DNA from: Magnetococcales bacterium
GTDB taxonomy: Bacteria; Pseudomonadota; Magnetococcia; Magnetococcales; Magnetaquicoccaceae
DNA length: 39,144 nucleotides
Direction: 5' to 3'
Assembly (NCBI GenBank): GCA_015231775.1
Contig: JADGAY010000014.1
Location: forward strand, 1 to 39,144
Positions 27,810 through 38,257 of the stretch are shown here, piece by piece. The first letter of the stretch is position 1; the number at the start of each line of letters is the position of its first letter. Both the position numbers and the translations under genes were made by a program. The notes below the pieces were generated by a model that searched no databases, had not been told where the DNA came from, and saw only the letters and a list, made by a program, of their open reading frames with translations.

Positions 27810-29219
27810 TTATCTGGATGCCCGTTGTTCGTGTCCGTTCGTGACGACCCTCGGAAAATTCAGGACACCCGGTTTGACCGGCAATGCGATTTCGACCCGA
27901 AAGCCCCCCAATTCCGAGGCGTGCGGAAATCTCATGGTTCCGGCATAATGTGTCACTGTTTCGCGTACCAGGGAGAGTCCAAGCCCGTGACCGGGGCGTG
28001 ATTCATCCAGACGCACCCCCCGCACCGCCAGATGATCGGTTTCCAGAGGTTCCACGCCTGGCCCGTCGTCCTCCACCACAAAATAGACCTCCTCAGACCG
28101 CACTTCGATCACGACCCGGATCCTGCTGGAGGCCCATTTGAAGGCGTTGTCGAGCAGATTCCCGAACAACTCCATCATGTCCTCCTGATCAAACGGGAGC
28201 GTGATTCCGCTTGGAATCGCCATCTCCACGTCGATTTTTTTCTGGAAGTTGATGTTCTTCAAGGTGCGCGTCAAGATGCCGAGTGATTGTTCCGGATAAA
28301 AGAACATGCCATCCAGCGGAAAATCGGTCAGACGCGCGCGCCGCAGTTCCCGATCAATCAACTCGGATAGATGATTCAGTCTCTCCTCGATCTCCGAGCG
28401 CAGTTTTTCATCGCCGCCCAAAACAGGATGATGAACGATCTGGAATAGCGTTGCCAAGGGACTCTTCATGGCATGGGCAAGGTTGGTGATGGTGGTACGG
28501 GAACGGAGCAGACGCTGTTCCATCCGCGACAGCAGGTGATTGATCTGGCCAACGACCTTTTTCATTTCGACCGGAACATCTTCGCTTAATTTGCCGATCT
28601 GTCCCATTTCAAGATGCATCACGTCCTGATGAATCCTGGCAATGGGAGACATGGCTCGATAGACCGCCACGACGTGAATGATGGTCAAGAGCAGCAAAAA
28701 TACAACTGAAATAATTGAATATAACCATAAAAATTGCTCCAGATCCTCCTCGATTGGGGTAAGATCCTCGGCCACGGCCACGGTGAGCTTGCGTTCCCGC
28801 AGTGGGATGGTGCGTACCAGGGTGAGCAGGTTCTCGTCCTTTGGACCCTTGGCGAAGAAGCGGATCTGGTCGCCCACTGGCACGGCGGGGATGTCGAGGG
28901 TGAACTGGTTCAGGGAGCGGGACCGGAGAATTTGGGACTCTTCTCCATCCTGCAGGATGATCTGATAGTAATAGCCGGAAAACGAGAAGTGAAACAGTGC
29001 ATCGACGTGTTTGCCATCCAGGCTGATGAGATCCTGATCATCCAGGGCCAGTTCGGCGAGGATGCTAGCGATCTCCAGTTCCATGCGGTCTTCAAGGTAA
29101 TTGGCGGTCAACTCCTGCAAGGCGGTGCTCACCACCCACCACAACAGGAAGAACATCGCGATCAGACTCACCACCAATGTGACGAGCAACCGGCTCTTGA
29201 TCGAGCGTCTCCAGTTCAT
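27810..29219 (-). CDS. Sensor histidine kinase, PhoQ/QseC-like layout
   Basis: A 469-residue kinase. Transmembrane helices lie at about 11-31 and 165-187, with a periplasmic sensor of about 130 residues between them. A HAMP-like linker with the phosphorylation helix follows, with His249 in NLAHAMKSPLATL. The ATPase domain has the N-box NLLDNAFKWA, DDGPGV and GHGLGLSLV. The HisKA motif is the variant seen in PhoQ-type kinases (HxLKTPLA-like). Its start codon is 3 bases after the stop of the OmpR gene, so the pair is one operon. The periplasmic part has acidic patches, but no ligand can be named. It ends 89 bases from the convergent CBS gene. Confidence 0.94.
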   Translation of the reverse strand: MNWRRSIKSRLLVTLVVSLIAMFFLLWWVVSTALQELTANYLEDRMELEIASILAELALDDQDLISLDGKHVDALFHFSFSGYYYQIILQDGEESQILRSRSLNQFTLDIPAVPVGDQIRFFAKGPKDENLLTLVRTIPLRERKLTVAVAEDLTPIEEDLEQFLWLYSIISVVFLLLLTIIHVVAVYRAMSPIARIHQDVMHLEMGQIGKLSEDVPVEMKKVVGQINHLLSRMEQRLLRSRTTITNLAHAMKSPLATLFQIVHHPVLGGDEKLRSEIEERLNHLSELIDRELRRARLTDFPLDGMFFYPEQSLGILTRTLKNINFQKKIDVEMAIPSGITLPFDQEDMMELFGNLLDNAFKWASSRIRVVIEVRSEEVYFVVEDDGPGVEPLETDHLAVRGVRLDESRPGHGLGLSLVRETVTHYAGTMRFPHASELGGFRVEIALPVKPGVLNFPRVVTNGHEQRASR

Positions 29220-29222
29220 TCG

Positions 29223-29888
29223 TCAGGTTCCCGGCATGAACTGATAGCCCTGCCAACGCAGGGTACGGATGATATCCCGGCCCAGTTTTTTGCGCAGGTG
29301 GTTGATATAGACCTCGATGACGTTGTGATCCATGATCTTGTCGAAGTCGTACAGGACATCGATCAGCGCATCCTTGGAGTGGATACGGCCTGGGGAGAGC
29401 ATGAAGACCCGCAGTAGTCGGAACTCCATGGAGGTCAACTGCACCAGTTCACCATCTGGTTTGATCACGGCTTGCCGTTCCTCTTCTAGGGTGTAGCCCC
29501 CGACGTTCAACTGTCCCTGGAAACGGGCGTGGCAGCGCATGATCAAGGCGCGGAGCCTGGCCAGGAGTTCCTCGACATGAAACGGCTTTCCCAGATAATC
29601 GTCCGCTCCAGCCTCTATCCCGACCACCCGCTCCTGCCAGGAATTGCGGGCGGTGAGCACGATCACCGGTACCGGATTGCGTCCCCGCCGCCAGTTTTTT
29701 AGGATCGTCAATCCAGGGTGATCTGGCAGGCCGAGATCAAGAATCACCGCATGATAAGCCAACTGATTGGCCATCGCCTCGCCATCCAGGCCATGCTGGG
29801 TGATGTCCACCGAAAATCCGGCTGATTCACATTTGCGTTTCAGATGTTGGGCCAGAATCGAGTCGTCTTCGATGATCAGGATGCGCAC
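29223..29888 (-). CDS. OmpR/PhoP-family response regulator
   Basis: A 221-residue regulator partnered with the kinase downstream. The receiver (1-115) has IIEDD at the N-terminus, acceptor Asp51 in AVILDLGLPDHPG, switch Thr in VLTARN and Lys in YLGKPFH. The winged helix (about 130-218) has LTSMEFRLLRVFMLSPGRIHSKDALID, HNVIEVYINHLRKKLG and the wing IRTLRWQGYQF. Its length and motifs match PhoP/QseB-type proteins. No direct-repeat operator was found in the upstream gap. The 375-bp region 29889-30263 separates it from the divergent SWIM-like gene. Confidence 0.94.
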   Translation of the reverse strand: MRILIIEDDSILAQHLKRKCESAGFSVDITQHGLDGEAMANQLAYHAVILDLGLPDHPGLTILKNWRRGRNPVPVIVLTARNSWQERVVGIEAGADDYLGKPFHVEELLARLRALIMRCHARFQGQLNVGGYTLEEERQAVIKPDGELVQLTSMEFRLLRVFMLSPGRIHSKDALIDVLYDFDKIMDHNVIEVYINHLRKKLGRDIIRTLRWQGYQFMPGT

Positions 29889-30149
29889 GTCAGATTTTAT
29901 CTCCGGGAAAGGGGGGAGATTCTCTCGTCCATTGTATCTGAATTCCGCCCAGTGACAAGCGTCGCGGCTTGCAGGTCGCTTGGTCGTTGCCTGGCCGTTG
30001 ATGTGTTGGCATGCCCAGCTTTTTGCATCATCGGGAGAAGGTCATCCCTCGACCGCGGAGCGTTTCTCGGGTGTTCCTGGGGCCGTGTTTTCCGAAGCGT
30101 GCGCCCATGGGAGTAGTTCAGATTCAATTCTATCGCTCGAAGCTGAAAC

Positions 30150-30213
30150 CAAACTGAAGATCGTTCACAATTCTGGAGGAAAAATGACAAGGTTTCAATT
30201 TCAATTCAGTTTG
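30150..30213 (+). promoter_or_regulatory. Structured leader with a strong ribosome site upstream of the SWIM-like gene
   Basis: In the 375-bp gap 29889-30263, CAAACTGAA (30150-30158) and TTCAGTTTG (30205-30213) form a perfect 9-bp inverted repeat. The overlapping pair GAAACC (30145-30150) and GGTTTC (30191-30196) could compete with it. Their loop contains GGAGGA (30175-30180) and ATG 30184, which opens a 53-codon frame running out of phase through the start of the SWIM-like gene. This may be a leader peptide or a structure that gates translation. I see no promoter I trust, and nothing else recognisable in the gap. Confidence 0.3.
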
Positions 30214-30263
30214 CTGTGTCAGGATGTATCTTCATCCGATTCTCCAACTCAGCGAGAACAACC

Positions 30264-30593
30264 ATGCGTGAACTGTATTTTCAGGTTGCCGACAGTCACC
30301 ACAAGCCGTTCGAAGTGGTCATCCGGAAAAACGGTGACAATCTGACCGCCCTGTGCTCTTGCCCGGAAGGGGAGAATGGGATTTGTGTGCACAGACTTAA
30401 CATTCTCCGTGGTTCGGTCGAGGGGATCGTGAACGGTCGCGACGATGAGGTGCGGCAAGTGGTCTCTTGGGTCGAGGGTACCGATGTGGGGCGAGCCTTG
30501 CGCGCGGTGTTGCTCGCCAGCAATCAACTGCAAAACGCGCGGGATGATTTCGTCACGGCCAAGGAACGTCTGGTTCGAGCCATGCTTGATTGA
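30264..30593 (+). CDS. Small SWIM-like zinc-motif protein
   Basis: A 109-residue protein from ATG 30264, an alternative to GTG 30216. It contains Cys31, Cys33, Cys41 and His43 in LCSCPEGENGICVHRL, that is CxCx7CxH, the pattern of the SWIM zinc finger, a nucleic-acid or protein-binding module. The first 28 residues are predicted beta strands (ELYFQVAD, PFEVVIRKNGDNLTAL), and residues 60-109 are helical (DDEVRQVVSWVEGTDVGRALRAVLL, then a charged coil ending AKERLVRAMLD). The same arrangement, motif and C-terminal pattern recur at residues 598-690 of the SulP protein encoded 279 bases downstream, so the two share a homologous domain. The ribosome site (GCGAGA) is weak. The function is unknown; a regulatory or sensory partner of the transporter is inferred. 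Confidence 0.75.
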   Translation: MRELYFQVADSHHKPFEVVIRKNGDNLTALCSCPEGENGICVHRLNILRGSVEGIVNGRDDEVRQVVSWVEGTDVGRALRAVLLASNQLQNARDDFVTAKERLVRAMLD

Positions 30594-30624
30594 TCGGGAT
30601 GACGTGAGATGCCCTAATCTCTTC

Positions 30625-30652
30625 CAGTTGAACCCTGCAGGGCGTTCAACTG
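30625..30652 (+). repeat. Hairpin downstream of the SWIM-like gene
   Basis: CAGTTGAA (30625-30632) and TTCAACTG (30645-30652) form a perfect 8-bp stem. It is topped by CCC/GGG (30633-30642) with a TGCA loop and a two-base bulge. It lies 31 bases after the stop of the SWIM-like gene. No T tract follows directly, so it is only a weak terminator candidate. The remaining gap to 30871 holds a 5-bp hairpin with T5 (30799-30816) that could weakly terminate. Confidence 0.4.
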
Positions 30653-30871
30653 AAAACAGTTTTGCCTTCTGGGATGTGTTCGGGCCTGGGTGGCGCGCGC
30701 TGAAAAGCCGCTATCCGGTTGGATTTGTCTGGCCCGTACCCATCCTCGAGTGCCCCTGTCGATCCCCTTCTCATCGTTCCACACTGGTCGCCAGATACCC
30801 GGATTTTCCGGTTTTTCCGGGGCAGCATTCCGTCCCAACCCTGTCAGACATTGGTATACTAAGGAATCCGC

Positions 30872-32944
30872 ATGACCAAGAAGCAATCCATATCCCGGCT
30901 CAATCCTGAGTCGTGGCTGCCCATTCTGGCGACTCTCAGGGGTTACCGGATCGGCTTTCTGTCAGGAGATTTGGTGGCGGGTTTGAGTGCATGCGTGGTC
31001 ATGATCCCTTCGGTGATCGCCTATGCCGAACTGGTGCACATGCCTCCCATCACTGGCCTTTATGCGGCCTTGGCCGCATCTATTGGTTTCGCCCTGTTCG
31101 CTTCGTCGCGTCAGGTGATCGCCGGACCGGATGCCGCCATCGGCCTGTTGGCGGGAACGGCCATCCTCCCTCTGGCCGGGGATGATCCGGGCCGCATCCC
31201 GGTGTTGGCCGCCACCCTGGCACTGTTGTCCGGGTTGATCCTGCTGTTGGCGGCCAGGTTGCGGGTGGGAACCATCGCCGATTTTCTCTCCAGGCCGGTG
31301 CTGATCGGCTATCTGAACGGTGCCGCCTTGATTCTGGTTTCCACCCAGTTGGGTAAGCTGTTCGCCATCAAGACCACGGGAGAGGAGTTTTTTCCCCTGC
31401 TCTGGCAGATCGTGGAAAACCTGTCCAACACCCATCGTCCCACCTTTCTCGTGGGGATCTCCCTGATTCTGTTGATGGTGATTCTCGGACGGGTGGCTCC
31501 GCGCGTTCCGGGAGCCCTGGTGATATCGGCGCTCGGTATCCTGGGTACGCTCCACTTTGGATTCAGGGAGTCGGGTCTGGCCTTGGTGGGGGATGTGCCA
31601 TCCGGAACCCCAATGGCAGTTCTCCCCCTGTTCCATTGGTCGGACATTCCTGCCCTGGCTCCCGCAGCCATGGCCATCGCCTTTCTCGCCTTCTCCGACG
31701 GGATCTTGCTAGCCCAGGCCTTCGCGGAAAAAAATCGTTACGAAATCAATCCAAACCGCGAACTGACCGCGCTTGGCATGGCCAACATCGGCGCTGGATT
31801 GTTCCAGGGATTTCCGGTTTCCGCCAGTTCGTCCCGCACCGTCATCGTGGATGCCACCGGTGGCAAGACCCAGGTGGCCCAGCTGGTGGCGGCGGTCGGA
31901 CTGCTGTTCTTTTTGTTCTTCTTGACCGGCTTGATCTCCCTGTTGCCCAAGGTGGCCCTGGCGGCCATTCTCATCGTCACGGCTATGGGCATGCTGGAGA
32001 TCAAGCCGATGATCGAACTCTATCGCATGGATCGATTCGAGTTCTTCATGGCTTCGATGGTGATTCTCGCCATCCTGGTGGCCGGGGTGGTTCCCGGCAT
32101 TCTGTTGGGACTGCTCATCTCCCTGATTGGCATGATCGTGGAGATCTCCCGACCCGGAGATGCCGTGCTGCGGCGTCAGGGGCCTGGCAAAAAGTTTCAT
32201 GATTTTGGTGCCAGGGAGCACAACGGCGAGAGTCTGCCCGGTCTGATCATCTACCGGCTCTATGCCCCGTTGATTTTCGCCAATGCACGTCATGTCATGA
32301 CCCGCCTGCGTCATCTGGTCACTTCGGCCCCCACGCCAGTGAAATGGCTGGTGATCGATGCCCAGTCGATCACCGACATGGACATCACCGCCGCTCAGCG
32401 GTTCGCCGAGCTTTACCGGGAGTTCCGCGAGGGGGGCATCTCCGTCAAGGTGGCGGATGCGCCCCGTCCCTTTTTCCTGCAACTGGAAAAGGTGGGGATG
32501 GCCGAAACCATGGATGATTTGCAATTCTACGTTTCCGTGAAAAAGGCCGTGGAGGACTTCGAAGCCATGACCAATCCGGTGCGCGAGGTTCGTTTGGTGG
32601 TGCGGGACAATATCGAGGACTCCGGCGAGCCGGATGAGGCATACGAATCCCATGAGTTGCTTTTTCGGCGTATTGGTTCCAACATGTCGGTGAGCTGTAC
32701 CTGCTCGCTGGAGGATCACTCGGTGTTTTGTACGCATCGCATGGCCGTTCTCATGGGCGACATGGAGAAGATCACCCTCCTGGACGGTACGGTGGAGGAG
32801 GTGGAGGAGATTCGCGAGATGATGAAAGGCACCGACGTGGAGGTGGCCTTGAAGAGCATGATCGCCGCGGATCGGGCCTTGCAGACCGCCAGCCGGGAGC
32901 TCTTTCAGGCCAAGGAAGAGTTAGGGAAGGCCATGAACGATTGA
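30872..32944 (+). CDS. SulP-family anion transporter with STAS and a C-terminal SWIM-like domain
   Basis: A 690-residue protein with AAGGA 6 bases before ATG 30872. Residues about 28-425 form the SulP membrane core: GDLVAGLSACVVMIPSVIAYAELVHMPPITGLYAAL, the SSRQVIAGPDAAIGLL signature, and FQGFPVSASSSRTVIVDATGGKTQ. Residues about 440-565 form a STAS domain (LIIYRLYAPLIFANA, WLVIDAQSITDMDITAA). Known members move sulfate, bicarbonate or C4-dicarboxylates by Na+ symport or exchange; the substrate here is not determined. Beyond the usual end, residues 598-690 add a SWIM-like motif, Cys609-x-Cys611-x8-Cys620-x-His622, and a helical tail (MKGTDVEVALK, AKEELGKAMND). This tail matches the 109-residue protein encoded upstream. 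I know of no described SulP protein with this appendage. It probably faces the cytoplasm, next to STAS. Confidence 0.92.
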   Translation: MTKKQSISRLNPESWLPILATLRGYRIGFLSGDLVAGLSACVVMIPSVIAYAELVHMPPITGLYAALAASIGFALFASSRQVIAGPDAAIGLLAGTAILPLAGDDPGRIPVLAATLALLSGLILLLAARLRVGTIADFLSRPVLIGYLNGAALILVSTQLGKLFAIKTTGEEFFPLLWQIVENLSNTHRPTFLVGISLILLMVILGRVAPRVPGALVISALGILGTLHFGFRESGLALVGDVPSGTPMAVLPLFHWSDIPALAPAAMAIAFLAFSDGILLAQAFAEKNRYEINPNRELTALGMANIGAGLFQGFPVSASSSRTVIVDATGGKTQVAQLVAAVGLLFFLFFLTGLISLLPKVALAAILIVTAMGMLEIKPMIELYRMDRFEFFMASMVILAILVAGVVPGILLGLLISLIGMIVEISRPGDAVLRRQGPGKKFHDFGAREHNGESLPGLIIYRLYAPLIFANARHVMTRLRHLVTSAPTPVKWLVIDAQSITDMDITAAQRFAELYREFREGGISVKVADAPRPFFLQLEKVGMAETMDDLQFYVSVKKAVEDFEAMTNPVREVRLVVRDNIEDSGEPDEAYESHELLFRRIGSNMSVSCTCSLEDHSVFCTHRMAVLMGDMEKITLLDGTVEEVEEIREMMKGTDVEVALKSMIAADRALQTASRELFQAKEELGKAMND

Positions 32945-33012
32945 AACAGGCGGGGACTGCGCTGCCTGGAACGCGGCTGTGGCTTGGCAGGGAGGATGCG
33001 AATTTTCAAAGA

Positions 33013-33450
33013 GGCTGTTTGGTAAATGCCAAACAGCCGACGCGGGCCATACATGGCCCGCCAAATTGCGCGGCAATTTGAGAAGCACGAATCGATATTG
33101 TTCGATTCGTGCAGGTTTGGTGATTCCTTCATGGAATCACCAAACTGTCTCCAAAGGGTTACCGACACGTTATCCTGGAAGTCTCAAACAGACTTCCAGG
33201 ATGGGGGGATGGCCTTCTCCCTTCATCATCAAAGGGTCGTTGATCCTCAATCAGGATCATGACCGGTATTTTGTTCTTCTGTCGAAGTGATCATCGCTTC
33301 CGGTTCCTGTGATCGAATCCCCCCGTCCTTGCCATCCAGACCCCCCGGTCTGTTGTGCCGGAAAAATCAAAAAAAATCCGCACACACCATCGCAATGCGT
33401 TCCATCAGACCGAGTATTCTGCCATACTACCAGATGGGGTGATCGCCCCA
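33013..33450. other. Array of at least eight perfect, sequence-distinct hairpins (plus weaker ones)
   Basis: The 547-bp gap 32945-33491 has no credible gene. It holds consecutive perfect inverted repeats. H1: GGCTGTTTGG 33013-33022 with 33029-33038 (10 bp). H2: GCGGGCCA 33042-33049 with 33054-33061 (8 bp). H3: CAAATTGC 33062-33069 with 33073-33080 (8 bp). H4: GCACGAATCGA 33085-33095 with 33102-33112 (11 bp). H5: GTTTGGTGATTCC 33115-33127 with 33133-33145 (13 bp). H6: ATCCTGGAAGTCT 33172-33184 with 33190-33202 (13 bp). H7: CCCTT 33219-33223 with 33232-33236 (5 bp). H8: TGATCCT 33241-33247 with 33253-33259 (7 bp). Weaker ones follow: 33284-33300 with one G-T pair, 33337-33352 (CAGACC, CCCC loop), and 33435-33450 with one G-T pair. 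Loops are 3-8 bases, and H1 to H5 are spaced by 0-4 bases. The stems differ from one another and no T tracts follow, so this is neither a repeat family nor a terminator series. Confidence 0.85.
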
Positions 33451-33491
33451 AATATCATGTTGATGATTAATTCATTGAGATAAGAGAAAAT

Positions 33492-34856
33492 ATGCCATTC
33501 ATTCCCCATACACCCGACGATGTGCAGGCGATGCTCGGGGCCATCGGCGTCAGGGATCTGGAGAGCCTGTTCGAGGAGATTCCGTCCGAACTGCGCGCGC
33601 CAACCCTGGAGATCCCCCCCGCGCTCGGGGAGATGGCGATCGGGCGGTTGATGCGGGAGCGGGCCGAAGGCGACGGGGCGGGGTTGTGTTTCATCGGCGC
33701 CGGGGCCTACGAGCATCACATCCCCGCCGCGGTTTGGGAGATCGCCGGACGCGGCGAGTTCATGACCGCCTACACCCCCTATCAGGCCGAGGCGAGTCAA
33801 GGCACCTTGCGTCTGCTCTACGAGTTCCAGACCATGATGGCTGGTTTGACCGGCATGGACGCGGGCAATGCCTCGATGTACGACGGGGCCACCAGCCTGG
33901 CCGAGGCGGTGCTCATGGCCGCCCGCGCCACGGCCAACCAGGGCGGCGCGATCCTGTTGCCCGAAACCGTCCATCCCCACCATCGGGCCGTGGTGCGCGC
34001 CATGACCCGTGATCTGGAACTGGAGGTGGTGGAGATCCCCTTCGATCCGGTCGAGGGGCGCATCTCGCTCAAGGCGCTCAATCGCTTCCACGGCCAGAAG
34101 GTGGCCGTGCTGGTGATCCCGCAACCGAACTTCTTCGGCGTGCTCGAGGAGGTCGATACCCTGACCGACTGGGCCCGGCACGAAGGGGCGATCGTCGTCG
34201 GACAGGTCAACCCGGTGGCGCTCGGAGTGCTCAAACCCCCAGGTCAATGGGGGACCATGGGTGCCGAAATAGCCTGCGGCGATGGTCAACCCCTCGGCAT
34301 TCCGCTCTCCTCGGGTGGACCCTATTTTGGCTTTCTGTGCTGCAAGCAGGGGCTGATCCGCCAGATGCCGGGCCGCATCGTCGGCAAGACCCTGGATCCA
34401 CGGGGGCGCACCGGCTATATCCTCACCTTGCAAGCCCGGGAACAGCATATCCGCCGCGCCAAGGCCACCTCCAACATCTGCACCAACCAGGGGTTGATGA
34501 CCGTCGCCGCCTCGATCCATCTCTCCCTGCTCGGACCCGATGGTCTGGCGCGCACCGCCGCCACCTGCCATGCCCGGACCCGCGCCCTGGTGGAGAAATT
34601 GACCACCATCCCTGGCGTGACCCGGGTGTTCCAGGGACCGTTCTTTCACGAGGCGGTGCTGCGTCTGCCCAAGCCGATCGCCCCGGTCCTGGCCCGTCTG
34701 GCCCGTCTGGGGATCAACGGCGGCTATCGCCTGGGGGAGAGCTACCCGGAGTTGGATCAGACCATCCTGGTCTGCGCCACCGAAACCCGGACCGAAGCCG
34801 ATCTGGACCGTTATGCCGACACCCTCTCCTGGGTGCTCAACGTCAAGGAGGGGTGA
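33492..34856 (+). CDS. gcvPA: Glycine dehydrogenase (decarboxylating) subunit 1
   Basis: A 454-residue alpha subunit of the split P protein, which decarboxylates glycine together with GcvPB and loads the aminomethyl group on GcvH. Family features are [18 protein letters not shown] at the N-terminus, [75 protein letters not shown], and [23 protein letters not shown]. The length is typical (about 440-450). AAGAG lies 5-9 bases before ATG 33492. It is 3 bases from gcvPB. The gap upstream contains the hairpin array, and no glycine-riboswitch consensus is visible. Confidence 0.98.
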   Translation: MPFIPHTPDDVQAMLGAIGVRDLESLFEEIPSELRAPTLEIPPALGEMAIGRLMRERAEGDGAGLCFIGAGAYEHHIPAAVWEIAGRGEFMTAYTPYQAEASQGTLRLLYEFQTMMAGLTGMDAGNASMYDGATSLAEAVLMAARATANQGGAILLPETVHPHHRAVVRAMTRDLELEVVEIPFDPVEGRISLKALNRFHGQKVAVLVIPQPNFFGVLEEVDTLTDWARHEGAIVVGQVNPVALGVLKPPGQWGTMGAEIACGDGQPLGIPLSSGGPYFGFLCCKQGLIRQMPGRIVGKTLDPRGRTGYILTLQAREQHIRRAKATSNICTNQGLMTVAASIHLSLLGPDGLARTAATCHARTRALVEKLTTIPGVTRVFQGPFFHEAVLRLPKPIAPVLARLARLGINGGYRLGESYPELDQTILVCATETRTEADLDRYADTLSWVLNVKEG

Positions 34857-34859
34857 GCG

Positions 34860-37654
<2,795 letters not shown>

Positions 37655-37689
37655 ACGACTGTCTGCATCAAAAAACAAGGGGGGATACT

Positions 37690-38169
37690 ATGAACATGAT
37701 TTCGAATTTTCTGCCTGCGGAGAATCCGGAGACCGCTGGCATGGTCAAGATCGGCGTGGTGGCCAAGCGCTTGGGGATTTCGATTCGCACCATTCACATG
37801 TACGAACGGGAGCGGCTGTTCATCTCTCACAAGAACCGCGCCGGCACGCGCCTGTTCAACGAGGATGACATCGCCTGGCTGATCGAAATCCGGCGCATGA
37901 TCAAATCGAGCATCAGCATCGCCGGCATCCGTTCGATGATGACGCTGATCCCCTGCTGGGATCTGATCAAGTGTCAATACCCCTCCCGGAACTCCTGTCC
38001 CTCCCTCAAGGAAAACAACTATCCGTGCTGGAGCAACAAGGAGAGTCAATGTTTTCAGTCGGCGGATGTCTGTCGGGCCTGCAAGGTCTACGCGATGCGG
38101 TTTCATGTGAGTGACTTGAAAGAGGTGACCGAAATCCGCATGCGACCCGAACTTCTGCCTCAAGCCTGA
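37690..38169 (+). CDS. MerR-type regulator with Cys-rich (two-CW-like) C-terminus
   Basis: A 159-residue protein from ATG 37690, with AAGGGGGG 6 bases upstream. Residues about 18-85 are a MerR winged helix: MVKIGVVAKRLGISIRTIHMYERERLFISHKNRAGTRLFNEDDIAWLIEIRRMIKSSISIAGIR. The C-terminal part holds seven cysteines at 89, 95, 103, 113, 121, 128 and 131, with two Cys-Trp pairs (89-90 and 113-114) and a final CRAC. This resembles the Cys-rich 'two-CW' module found in various bacterial sensor proteins, and suggests metal or iron-sulfur binding, but the ligand is not proven. The dimerisation coiled coil normally between HTH and sensor is short. It follows eno by 35 bases and may be co-transcribed with it. 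Redox or metal-responsive control is inferred. Confidence 0.88.
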   Translation: MNMISNFLPAENPETAGMVKIGVVAKRLGISIRTIHMYERERLFISHKNRAGTRLFNEDDIAWLIEIRRMIKSSISIAGIRSMMTLIPCWDLIKCQYPSRNSCPSLKENNYPCWSNKESQCFQSADVCRACKVYAMRFHVSDLKEVTEIRMRPELLPQA

Positions 38170-38200
38170 CCAACCTCAAGCTGGGGTATCCCCCTCAATC

Positions 38201-38239
38201 CCCGACCGCGGACCGTCCGACAGGTGGTCCGCGGTCGGG
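38201..38239 (+). repeat. 14-bp perfect hairpin upstream of sppA
   Basis: CCCGACCGCGGACC (38201-38214) and its exact complement GGTCCGCGGTCGGG (38226-38239) are separated by 11 bases. The hairpin lies 31 bases after the MerR-type stop and 18 bases before the sppA start. There is no following T tract, so it is not a simple intrinsic terminator. It would place a very stable GC-rich stem next to the sppA ribosome site. The rest of the 88-bp gap holds nothing recognisable. Confidence 0.7.
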
Positions 38240-38257
38240 TGAGCCTCTCGAGCGACC

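Noticed and set aside
30851-30865. TGGTATACT as an extended -10 promoter for the SulP gene
   Set aside because: Transcription would start about 5 bases before the ATG, leaving out the AAGGA ribosome site at 30861-30865; the fit is probably accidental.
33013-33260. CRISPR array or REP/BIME family
   Set aside because: Each hairpin has a different sequence; there is no repeated unit, no spacer regularity and no cas or REP-transposase gene nearby.
32945-33491. A glycine riboswitch upstream of gcvPA
   Set aside because: The hairpins present have unrelated sequences and I do not see the conserved glycine-aptamer core segments.
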